In this document: one piece after another, positions 57,501 through 64,000 of the stretch
Position numbering within the stretch: position 1 is the first letter of the stretch
Layout of the letters: each line of letters begins with the position of its first letter
Assembly (NCBI RefSeq): GCF_030548295.1
Contig: NZ_JAUOSB010000005.1
Span: forward strand, 162,572-226,571
Direction of reading: 5' to 3'
Origin: Wenyingzhuangia sp. 2_MG-2023
GTDB taxonomy: Bacteria; Bacteroidota; Bacteroidia; Flavobacteriales; Flavobacteriaceae
Length of the DNA stretch: 64,000 nt
Translations under genes and position numbers: made by a program
The notes under the pieces: generated by a model
What the model was told of the DNA's origin: nothing
Database searches by the model: none
Seen by the model: only the letters and a program-made list of their open reading frames with translations

Positions 57501-59050
57501 AAAGTATTGTTGGTAGCAACCACTTTTAAATCGTGCTTATTTGCTAGCTCAACCAAAACTTTATTGACAACATTTTCATCTTCTTGACCATGTCTCATCA
57601 ACTCTACATACAAGTCATCACCAAACTGTTCTTTCCACCATATCAAAGCTTCTTCTGCTTGTTTTTCCCCTACGTTTAGTACTTTACTTGGAACTTCTCC
57701 ATACAAGTTCCCTGTTAAAACAATAATATCTTCTTTATACTGTTCAACAATTTTTCTATCAATACGAGGAACATAATAAAAACCATCCACAAAAGCTGCA
57801 GAAGACATTTTGGCCAAATTATGATATCCTTTTTTGTTTTTAGCTAAAAAGACTACTTGGTATCCATTGTCTTTTTTGGTTTTATCTTTATGATTTTCAC
57901 AAACATTCAATTCACATCCCACAATAGGAATTAGTTCTTTTCCTTCAAAAACCTCACCTTTTTCTTCGGCAGCTTTTTTTTGTGCTTGAACTCCTTTATT
58001 ATAACCATCTACAGCATTGGTAAAATGAAAAGCAGCCATCATATTTCCAGTATCCGTCATGGCTACGGCAGACATATTGTCTTTTCCTGCAGTATTTACC
58101 AAAGCTCCTATTTCCATTGTTGACTGCAAAATAGAAAACTGTGTATGGTTGTGTAAATGAGCAAAGGGAATATTTTTCAACCTTTCCAATCCTTCTTTTA
58201 CACTAATCCCCTTTCCTTTAGCTCCTGCTTGCTGAGCTTGATGCTTGCGTATTTTTTGACTTTCTTGTTTTAAGTTTAAATGTTGTAAACCTATAACTTG
58301 AATTGGCCTAGGATTCGCTTTTTTGAACCCTATAAAATAATCATGAGGAACATCTAGTTGTTCTTGAGTAAAATACTCTCTTCGAATCAATTCAAAGAAA
58401 CATCTTGTTGTTGCTTCTACATCGGCAGTTGCGTTGTGAGCCTCTCCAAAATTTACTCCAAACAAATAATTATGTAATTCTGTTAACGTTGGTAATTTAA
58501 ATTTTCCTCCTCTACCTCCTGGCAACTGACATAATTCTGCCGTAACTTCCGTACAGGTATCTAAAATTCCTAAAGAGTTTTTATCATCTTCCAACAAATC
58601 GTCAATTGCCAAAGGTCTATTGTTGGGTAATTTTGATTTAAAATTATAAGCATCCAAATCAAAACTATCAAATTGAAATGCTTTAAAATTGGGAGTTATT
58701 CCTGCTCTGATAAATTCAGCTCCCATAATATTGACATCAAAAGTCACATTTTGTCCTACCAGAAATTTAGATTTACTCAAAACGTTGTTGAATTTTTCCA
58801 AACCTTCTAATAAAGAAATTCCTTGCTGCTGAGCCAATTCTGTAGAAATTCCATGTATTTTTTCAGAATCAAAAGGAATGTTGAATCCATCTGGTTGAAT
58901 CATAAAATTGTCATGTTCTACCACTTTCCCTAGATCATCATGCAACTGCCAAGCTATCTGTATACACCTTGGCCAGTTGTCCGTATTGGTCATTGGTGCT
59001 TTGTAACTTTTAGGCAAACCTGTGGTTTCTGTATCAAAAATTAAGTACAT
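54551..59050 (-). CDS. dnaE: DNA polymerase III alpha subunit with N-terminal DnaQ-type exonuclease
   Basis: A 1499-residue replicative polymerase. Residues 1-225 are a DEDDh exonuclease: D6 and E8 in FDTETTG, D105 in GQNVTFD, and H205 with D210 in HNATADVEA. A PHP domain starts near 296 (HLHNHTQFSIL), and the C-family polymerase core has GRGSAAGSAAAYCLGI and the catalytic MPDIDIDF near 718-725. The C-terminal part has an OB-type domain. The fusion explains the extra length over E. coli DnaE (1160). The exonuclease precedes the PHP domain instead of being inserted in it, so this is not PolC. Confidence 0.95.
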   Translation of the reverse strand: MYLIFDTETTGLPKSYKAPMTNTDNWPRCIQIAWQLHDDLGKVVEHDNFMIQPDGFNIPFDSEKIHGISTELAQQQGISLLEGLEKFNNVLSKSKFLVGQNVTFDVNIMGAEFIRAGITPNFKAFQFDSFDLDAYNFKSKLPNNRPLAIDDLLEDDKNSLGILDTCTEVTAELCQLPGGRGGKFKLPTLTELHNYLFGVNFGEAHNATADVEATTRCFFELIRREYFTQEQLDVPHDYFIGFKKANPRPIQVIGLQHLNLKQESQKIRKHQAQQAGAKGKGISVKEGLERLKNIPFAHLHNHTQFSILQSTMEIGALVNTAGKDNMSAVAMTDTGNMMAAFHFTNAVDGYNKGVQAQKKAAEEKGEVFEGKELIPIVGCELNVCENHKDKTKKDNGYQVVFLAKNKKGYHNLAKMSSAAFVDGFYYVPRIDRKIVEQYKEDIIVLTGNLYGEVPSKVLNVGEKQAEEALIWWKEQFGDDLYVELMRHGQEDENVVNKVLVELANKHDLKVVATNNTFYINQEDANAHDILLCVKDGEKQATPIGRGRGYRYGLPNDQYYFKLSDEMKELFADIPETIQNIQALVDKITPFTLARDVLLPAFDIPEKFQDPKDLEDGGKRGENNYLRHLTYEGAKERYSDITDAIRERLDLELDVIAKTGYPGYFLIVEDFIRAARKMGVSVGPGRGSAAGSAAAYCLGITNIDPIKYDLLFERFLNPERISMPDIDIDFDDEGRGKVIDYVIDKYGANQVAQIITYGTMAAKSSIRDTARVLDLPLFEADRIAKLIPGIKLKNIWADDPKSKAKRDGLRSEEKEMIAELIRLADEDTPLSETINKARVLEGSVRNTGIHACGVIITPDDITKFVPVSLAKDSDMYVTQFDNSVVESAGLLKMDFLGLKTLTLIKHTCEIVKARHGIELDPEAFPIDDVKTYELFQRGETVGIFQYESPGMQKYMRELKPTVFADLIAMNALYRPGPLEYIPNFIDRKHGREEIVYDLPDMDEYLAETYGITVYQEQVMLLSQSLAGFTKGQADTLRKAMGKKQIAVLEKMKPLFITQAVAKGYDAVKLEKVWKDWEAFASYAFNKSHSTCYAWVAYQTAYLKAHYPAEYMAAVLSNNMNDIKQVTFFMEECKRMGLQVLGPDVNESYAKFSVNDEGAVRFGMAAIKGVGGIAVDGIINERKENGFYVSIFDLAKRVDLRTCNKKAFEGLALAGGFDSFGNVHRAQFFAADEKGMTFLEKAMKFGHAYQESINSAQVSLFGEASDIQLPEPTVPPCETWGTMETLSKEKEVVGIYISAHPLDDYRNEMKFTNCGVSLFKDDLKKHVGKNFSFAGILVSAEHRIAKNGNGWGSFIIEDYTDSHEFRLFGEDYLRFRHMLVPNSFLYINGTIQKGWMQKDGTEGTPREKFSDFLLLSDVMDKKCKKITFRLSLNEIKKDRVEQLEMLLSGFTGDGAKQTVGFHIVSEKHKIDIEMPSRTFKLNISTELFDYLDKEGFDYKLN

Positions 59051-59181
59051 CTGCTATGTTTTGAGAAACGTTAAAATTACAAAATATCTGATTTAGAATA
59101 AGACTGTTTCAATTGGTAAAAAAAATAGTTATCAACCCTTAAAATACTTATATTTATTCTATATGTCTACATCTTTCAATT

Positions 59182-60720
59182 ATGAAAAAAACAATCAAAA
59201 ATACACATTGGGATATTTTAATAATTGGTGGTGGTGCCACAGGAATTGGTGCGGCTATTGATGCAGCTTCTAGAGGTTACAAAACACTGCTTGTTGAAAG
59301 AGATGATTACGGAAAAGGAACGTCTAGCAAGAGTACAAAACTGATCCATGGAGGAGTTCGATATTTACAACAAGGAAATTTTTCTTTGGTTCTTGAAGCA
59401 TTAAAAGAAAGAGCTATTTTAAAAAGAAATGCTCCCCACATTGTTCACGATTTAAAATTTGTAGTCCCTACTTACGATTGGTGGGAAAGTCCTTTTTATG
59501 GTATTGGCTTAAAACTATACGATTGGTTGGCTGGAAAAGAAGGTTTTGGTGATTCTGAATTTTTATCTAAAGAAGAAACTGTAAAATACATTCCTACTGT
59601 TTCTCAAGAGGGATTGAGAGGTGGTGTTATTTATCATGATGGTCAATTTGACGACACTCGATTGTTGGTAAACATGATGCAGACTGCAAAAGAACAAGGA
59701 GCTATAATTCTTAATTATACTGAGTTTCTAGAATTCACGAAAAATGATCAAAATGTAATCTGTGGAGCCGTTATTCAAGATGTGTTTTCCAAAGAAAAAA
59801 CTAAGATAAAAACAAAATCCATCATCAATGCTACGGGTGTATTTTCAGACAGTATACGACAAAAGGACGAACCTAGCCTTCAACGAATAATTTCAAGCAG
59901 TCAAGGAGTTCATATTGTTTTAGACAAAGAATTTTTACCTGGAAATACTGCTATTATGATTCCTGATACAGAAGATGGTAGAGTTTTGTTTGCTGTTCCT
60001 TGGCATGATAAAATTTTAATAGGAACAACAGACACTCCTGTTTCTGAATACTCATCAGAACCACTACCTAAAAAAGATGAAATTAATTTTCTATTGACAC
60101 ATGCAGCCAAATATCTGACTATGACCCCTACGAAAAAAGATGTTAGAAGTATTTTTGTAGGATTGAGACCGCTTGTGAAGAATGGAAATGCCGAAAATAC
60201 AGCAGAAATATCTAGGGAACATGTTATTGAAATTAGTAAAAGTGGATTGATTAGTATTGCCGGAGGAAAATGGACAACCTACAGAAAAATGGCAGAAGAT
60301 GTGATAGATAAAGCTACAATGGTAGCTTTAATTCCTTTTGTAAAGTCTGAAACTGAATTTTTGAATATTCATGGATATTGTACTCCCAATGCTCAACAAA
60401 ATCTACTAGCTATATATGGAACAGATGCTAAAAACATTGAAGAATTAACAGAGAATAATCCTGAATTAGCAGTACAAATTCATCCTGATTATCCATTTAT
60501 AAAAGCTCAAATTATTTGGGCAGCACAACAAGAAGATGCCAAAACAATAGAAGATGTACTTGCTAGAAGAATTCGTTTTCTCTTTTTAGATGCAAAAGCA
60601 AGTATAGATTCTTGCGAATTGGTTGCTAATTTACTAGCTGGTGAACTTGGCAAAGACAAAGATTGGATTCAAAAACAAATAACCGATTATACAGTTTTAG
60701 CCAAACAATACATTCTATAA
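59182..60720 (+). CDS. glpD: Aerobic glycerol-3-phosphate dehydrogenase
   Basis: A 512-residue FAD enzyme, oxidising glycerol 3-phosphate to DHAP and passing electrons to the quinone pool at the membrane. It has the FAD motif IIGGGATGIGAAID (14-27), the GTSSKSTKLIHGGVRYLQQGNF signature in the family position (about 46-67), and a C-terminal DAO-like domain from about residue 385. It stands alone; glpK or glpF are not adjacent. A near-consensus TATATTTA box lies at 59149-59156. Confidence 0.94.
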   Translation: MKKTIKNTHWDILIIGGGATGIGAAIDAASRGYKTLLVERDDYGKGTSSKSTKLIHGGVRYLQQGNFSLVLEALKERAILKRNAPHIVHDLKFVVPTYDWWESPFYGIGLKLYDWLAGKEGFGDSEFLSKEETVKYIPTVSQEGLRGGVIYHDGQFDDTRLLVNMMQTAKEQGAIILNYTEFLEFTKNDQNVICGAVIQDVFSKEKTKIKTKSIINATGVFSDSIRQKDEPSLQRIISSSQGVHIVLDKEFLPGNTAIMIPDTEDGRVLFAVPWHDKILIGTTDTPVSEYSSEPLPKKDEINFLLTHAAKYLTMTPTKKDVRSIFVGLRPLVKNGNAENTAEISREHVIEISKSGLISIAGGKWTTYRKMAEDVIDKATMVALIPFVKSETEFLNIHGYCTPNAQQNLLAIYGTDAKNIEELTENNPELAVQIHPDYPFIKAQIIWAAQQEDAKTIEDVLARRIRFLFLDAKASIDSCELVANLLAGELGKDKDWIQKQITDYTVLAKQYIL

Positions 60721-60765
60721 ATTTAAAAAGCTCATAGACTTATAATCTACGAGCTTTTTAAATTT
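60719..60765. terminator. Bidirectional terminator between glpD and bioB
   Basis: A perfect 15-bp stem (60719-60733 with 60751-60765) is prolonged inward by five more pairs with one mismatch. A and T runs on both sides make it effective for both convergent genes. Confidence 0.85.
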
Positions 60766-60779
60766 TAAAGTTTTAATTG

Positions 60780-61889
60780 TTAAGCTTTTTCAGCAGCTCT
60801 AATTTCTTTAGCTTTCTGTTTTGCTTCTTCATTTCTATCAATCTTGTGCTCAGGTCTTGTCCATTTAGGATTTTCTCCTAAAGCATTGTATTGTGATTCT
60901 TCTGCTGCAACTGATTTTGGTTGTACTTTTTTAGTAAAAGGTTTCATTGCTGTCAATCCTAATTTATCAAACAATTTCATATCCTCATTTACATCAGGAT
61001 TTGGTGTTGTCAATAATTTATCTCCAGCAAAAATAGAATTAGCTCCTGCAAAAAAGCAAAATGCTTGTCCTTCTTGAGTCATTTGTGTTCTACCTGCAGA
61101 CAAACGTACTTGTGTTTCTGGCATCACAATTCTAGTAGCAGCTACCATACGAACCATGTCCCAAATTTCCACTGGCTTTTGATCTTCTAAAGGTGTTCCT
61201 TCAACAGCAACCAACGCATTGATTGGTGTAGATTCTGGTTGTGGATTAAGTGTAGACAACGCAACCAACATTCCAGCTCTATCTTCTATAGATTCTCCCA
61301 TTCCTATAATTCCACCAGAACAAACAGTTACATTTGTTTTACGAACATTGTCTATTGTATCCAATCTATCTTGATATCCTCTCGTAGAAATAACTTCTTT
61401 GTAATATTCTTCTGAAGAATCTAAATTGTGATTATAAGCATACAAACCAGCTTCCGCCAAACGCTGGGCTTGATTTTCTGTTACCATACCCAAAGTACAA
61501 CAAACTTCCATGTCTAATTTGTTGATGGTTCTTACCATTTCTAAGACTTCGTCAAATTCAGGTCCATCTTTTACATTTCTCCAAGATGCTCCCATACAAA
61601 CTCTAGAAGAACCAGAAGCCTTAGCTCTTAAAGCTTGTGCTTTTACTTGTTGAACAGGCATTAAATCATTTCCTTCTATATCTGTGTGGTAACGTGCTGC
61701 TTGTGGACAGTATCCACAATCTTCAGAACATCCACCTGTCTTAATAGACAATAACGTTGAAACTTGAACCTCATTAGGGTTGTGGTGTAATCTATGTATC
61801 GTAGCAGCTTCATACAAAAGCTCCATCAAAGGCTTGTTATAAATTTCAAGAATTTCTTCTTTCGTCCAATTATGTCTTACTTCACTCAT
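60780..61889 (-). CDS. bioB: Biotin synthase
   Basis: A 369-residue radical SAM enzyme that inserts sulfur into dethiobiotin. The [4Fe-4S] cysteines are C54, C58 and C61 in GGCSEDCGYCPQ; CCTLGM and SGGIIGMGE blocks supply further cluster and SAM contacts. The C-terminus has a charged extension after MKPFTKKVQP (about 320-369), longer than E. coli BioB (346). It lies 45 bases downstream of a KAS-II-like gene on the same strand, so both are probably co-transcribed. Confidence 0.96.
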   Translation of the reverse strand: MSEVRHNWTKEEILEIYNKPLMELLYEAATIHRLHHNPNEVQVSTLLSIKTGGCSEDCGYCPQAARYHTDIEGNDLMPVQQVKAQALRAKASGSSRVCMGASWRNVKDGPEFDEVLEMVRTINKLDMEVCCTLGMVTENQAQRLAEAGLYAYNHNLDSSEEYYKEVISTRGYQDRLDTIDNVRKTNVTVCSGGIIGMGESIEDRAGMLVALSTLNPQPESTPINALVAVEGTPLEDQKPVEIWDMVRMVAATRIVMPETQVRLSAGRTQMTQEGQAFCFFAGANSIFAGDKLLTTPNPDVNEDMKLFDKLGLTAMKPFTKKVQPKSVAAEESQYNALGENPKWTRPEHKIDRNEEAKQKAKEIRAAEKA

Positions 61890-61934
61890 TACTTTGAATT
61901 TTTGATTCGGTAAAAATACTAAAATTTGATTCTA

Positions 61935-63098
61935 TTAAAGACCTATTCCTCTTAAAACAATACTTACTGCATTACCTCCAAATCCAACAGCATTTACTAG
62001 AATACGTTCTATTTTTTTTGGTGATTTTATTTCTTTCTGATAAGGTACTTTTATAAATTTTTGCTTTTGCAACATTAGAATTGCCAATTCCATACTCAAA
62101 CTACCTGAAGTACCTAAAGTATGACCTATTTTCCATTTGTTAGAAGTTAAAGCTGGTAACTCATTTCCAAACACTTTTTGTATGGCATTGTATTCAGAAC
62201 GATCTCCTTTTATAGTACCTGGTGCGTGCATTATGATGATATCAATAGTTCCTTGAATACCGTCAATAGCCATTTTCATAGAATCTTGAAAACACTCCGC
62301 ATTGTCTGTTATAGATATATTATGTTTCAATTTTTCTGTTGCATATCCTATAGATTCAATATAAGCAATTGCATTGTCTTTCAAACCTTTTTCCAAACAA
62401 AAGACAGCAGCACCCTCGCCCAAACACATTGTATTTCTTGTTTTATCAAAATCCAAAGCTTTACAAGGATATGCATCCATATTATCTGCATAAATTTTAA
62501 TAGCCTGCATTTGAGCCAATGTGAAATCTGTATTTGGAGCTTCTGTAGCTCCCACCAAAAAACGATCAGACATGCCTGAATTCATCCAAGCAATTCCATT
62601 CAACACAGCATGTAATCCTGTAGAACATGTTATTGAATGAGATATTGTAGGACCTTTTGTCTGTAAATCATCAGCTACCCAAGTAGATAAATTTCCCAAT
62701 GTAGTTGTAGGAGATGTTAATGGATGTGTTTTTCCAAGATTATTGCTTGAAAAATCATTGTAAAAATGTTCAAACAGTGAAGTTGCACCTCTAGAAGAAC
62801 CTATATTAATTCCAAAAGTTGATTGATGAGTCCAATTAGCAGATTTAATTGCTTTTCTACCAACGTAAATTGCCATCAACACAGATTTGTCTAAATCTTT
62901 GTATTTGGGATTTGAAATTTTCAAAGCATGTAGCTCATTCTCTATTTCCTTAGGAACAACACTCAACCATCCTGCTATTTTACCAAACTCTTTAAAAGTC
63001 AAAAAATGTTTATCATCCACATAATTGTTCCAAACCTCCTCTTCATTCGTTCCCAAAGCGGAAACAGAACCATAACCCGTAATTGCAATCAACTCCAT
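61935..63098 (-). CDS. Beta-ketoacyl synthase (KAS I/II-like), bioB-linked
   Basis: A 387-residue condensing enzyme. The Cys-His-His triad is present: C158 in HSITCSTG, H in IIMHAPGTIKGD (near 291) and H in KIGHTLGTSG (near 323). The second motif reads HAPGT instead of HGTGT, and the protein is shorter than FabF (about 410), so it is a divergent subgroup. No acyl carrier protein or other fatty-acid gene is adjacent. Its place before bioB suggests a role in making the pimeloyl precursor of biotin; this is inference from context. Confidence 0.82.
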   Translation of the reverse strand: MELIAITGYGSVSALGTNEEEVWNNYVDDKHFLTFKEFGKIAGWLSVVPKEIENELHALKISNPKYKDLDKSVLMAIYVGRKAIKSANWTHQSTFGINIGSSRGATSLFEHFYNDFSSNNLGKTHPLTSPTTTLGNLSTWVADDLQTKGPTISHSITCSTGLHAVLNGIAWMNSGMSDRFLVGATEAPNTDFTLAQMQAIKIYADNMDAYPCKALDFDKTRNTMCLGEGAAVFCLEKGLKDNAIAYIESIGYATEKLKHNISITDNAECFQDSMKMAIDGIQGTIDIIIMHAPGTIKGDRSEYNAIQKVFGNELPALTSNKWKIGHTLGTSGSLSMELAILMLQKQKFIKVPYQKEIKSPKKIERILVNAVGFGGNAVSIVLRGIGL

Positions 63099-63185
63099 CT
63101 CAAAAAAATTTATGCGAAGATACTTACTAAAATAGTAGTTTCTGAAAATTAGCTTTTATTTTTACATAAACTTAGGATAAAACAC

Positions 63186-63524
63186 ATGAAAATAGTTCGC
63201 ACTTCCATACTTTCCGAAATTAACACTAGTCACAACTCTGATGTTAAAAAGAAAGTTTTTATCGAAAAAGGATACATTCCTCAACTAATGATGTTTGGTT
63301 CTGCTACTTTTAAACCTGGACAAGAAGTGGAAAGCCATAAACACGATACGATGTATGAAGTTTTTTACATTCAAAACGGAAAAATTGATTTTATTGTAAA
63401 TGGCGAAAAAATTGTAGCAGTCTCTGGTGATTGCATTACCATTGAAGCAGGAGAGATTCACTCACAGCACAATCCTTATTCGGAAGATGTTGATTGGATC
63501 TATTTTGGAATAGCAACCGATTAA
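63186..63524 (+). CDS. Cupin domain-containing protein
   Basis: A 112-residue single-domain cupin. The metal-binding set is complete: H51, H53 and E58 in ESHKHDTMYEVF, and H92 in EAGEIHSQHN. It has no signal peptide. Small cupins of this form bind a metal and may act as sugar isomerases, dioxygenases or sensors; the role here is unknown. It is divergent from the KAS gene with 87 bases between. Confidence 0.85.
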   Translation: MKIVRTSILSEINTSHNSDVKKKVFIEKGYIPQLMMFGSATFKPGQEVESHKHDTMYEVFYIQNGKIDFIVNGEKIVAVSGDCITIEAGEIHSQHNPYSEDVDWIYFGIATD

Positions 63525-63607
63525 ATCTTTATGATAGTATTTGTATAAAACTTTCAATACTTGTGAATAAGTACTTCTTTGAATGTTGACTTATAAAGAG
63601 TAGTTTT

Positions 63608-63769
63608 ATGAGAAATGTTTTGAAAATGCAAGCAAAAAAAAGTAATCAACAAACTGGGAATGAATTTGAAGAACAAGTCTTAGATTTTTTTGTTGAATTA
63701 TTTGAACGAAAAGGTAACTTCTCTTGTTTGATGTTTTTTGTTCATAAGAACATCTTCTCATATATTTAA
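63608..63769 (+). pseudogene. Small open frame, possible remnant
   Basis: A 53-codon frame from ATG 63608 to TAA 63767. The N-terminal two thirds is charged and helical (QTGNEFEEQVLDFFVELFERKG), reminiscent of the opening of some nuclease families, then turns abruptly hydrophobic and ends. This looks more like a truncated gene than a complete small protein. No promoter or RBS supports expression. Confidence 0.25.
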
Positions 63770-63920
63770 AACAAATCATACCGTTTAAATTAGTAGACTC
63801 AATGACCAAACAATTAAAAAAATTATACAGATTGTTATATTCTAACTAAATAACTGTTGTGAATTTATAAAAATCAGATTTATCCGTTGGAATGATCTTT
63901 AAAAATGACAAGTAATTCTT

Positions 63921-64000
63921 CTTTGGGCGTTTCCCCTTTGATTCGGGGTCGTGCTATCACTACTCGCTTTTTGTTTTAGGCAATTCAAACGCTCTAAACC
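63921..64000. repeat. Probable dispersed flavobacterial intergenic repeat (left part)
   Basis: The stretch starts CTTTGGGCGTTTCCCC, has a CCCC/GGGG hairpin (63933-63936 with 63945-63948), and continues GTGCTATCACTACTCGC. It is noticeably richer in G and C than its flanks. From memory, very similar GGGCGTTnCC...GGGTCGGGCTatCACTACTCGC elements recur between genes in many Flavobacteriaceae. It may continue past the window edge. Confidence 0.45.

Larger units (their letters stand above)
63525..64000. other. Gene-poor tail of the window
   Basis: These 476 bases contain no solid gene. They hold a 53-codon open frame (63608-63769) that may be a remnant, and a GC-richer stretch from about 63921 that resembles a dispersed flavobacterial repeat. 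AT content is otherwise very high, and several short frames end quickly. Confidence 0.5.

Noticed and set aside
54551..59050. PolC identity for the large polymerase
   Set aside because: The exonuclease is N-terminal to the PHP domain and not inserted in it, and the polymerase motifs are DnaE-like.
62178..62579. 133-residue plus-strand frame inside the KAS gene
   Set aside because: Antisense to the active-site region; Cys/Ile/Phe-rich composition is not protein-like.
61935..63098. Flexirubin or aryl-polyene cluster for the KAS gene
   Set aside because: No adjacent ACP, dehydratase, ammonia-lyase or second KAS gene; only bioB is linked.

Overview
The window comes from the chromosome of a member of the Flavobacteriaceae (Bacteroidota). 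The support is AT-rich DNA, the T9SS/gliding trio porU-porV-gldJ, Bacteroidota-only families (DUF2851, DUF5683, DUF6122, COG3014), a DnaE with a built-in N-terminal exonuclease, promoters matching the Bacteroidota -7 box TAnnTTTG instead of TATAAT, and few Shine-Dalgarno sequences. I cannot name the genus. The region is nearly all core genome: about 53 protein genes, densely packed, with no tRNA, rRNA, CRISPR array, prophage or insertion sequence that I can see.

Layout. 0.1-3.6 kb: a DUF2851 protein diverging from a nitroreductase/PepD pair. 3.7-9.1 kb: a seven-gene run, parA-parB-DUF5683-dapB-lepB-WbqC-DUF6122. 9.2-9.8 kb: a Crp/Fnr regulator. 9.9-18.3 kb, minus strand: a DUF349 protein, an envelope lipoprotein group (small exported protein, LpoB-like, COG3014), then a TPR protein, two tandem DUF368 transporters and aroE. 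18.4-21.1 kb: pyrR-pyrB-STAS-like-rnz. 21.3-23.6 kb: sppA and folK, divergent. 23.6-28.5 kb: a tight four-gene minus-strand operon that encodes both synthesis and phosphorolysis of a glycosylglycerate, most likely glucosylglycerate. 28.9-37.4 kb: oxyR, an acyl-CoA synthetase, a phosphodiesterase, truA, an ABC exporter, ridA and a class A PBP. 37.4-45.4 kb, minus strand: mgsA, gapA, pfkA, a nucleotidyltransferase and tamB. 45.5-54.5 kb: tsaD, a KAS III homologue, porV, porU and gldJ. 54.6-63.5 kb: dnaE, glpD, bioB, a KAS-II-like enzyme and a cupin. 63.5-64 kb: a sparse tail with a possible gene remnant and what looks like a dispersed flavobacterial repeat.

The most noteworthy system is the compatible-solute operon at 23.6-28.5 kb. 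GpgS makes glucosyl-3-phosphoglycerate, an MpgP-type HAD phosphatase releases glucosylglycerate, a GH13_18 phosphorylase splits it with phosphate into glucose 1-phosphate and glycerate, and a MOFRL glycerate kinase returns glycerate to glycolysis. The genes overlap or nearly abut, so making and recycling are probably co-expressed. The envelope theme is also strong: T9SS, TamB, LpoB/COG3014, PBP1A, two polyprenyl-phosphate translocase candidates, LepB and SppA. All functions are read from motifs and gene order; no database search was run.
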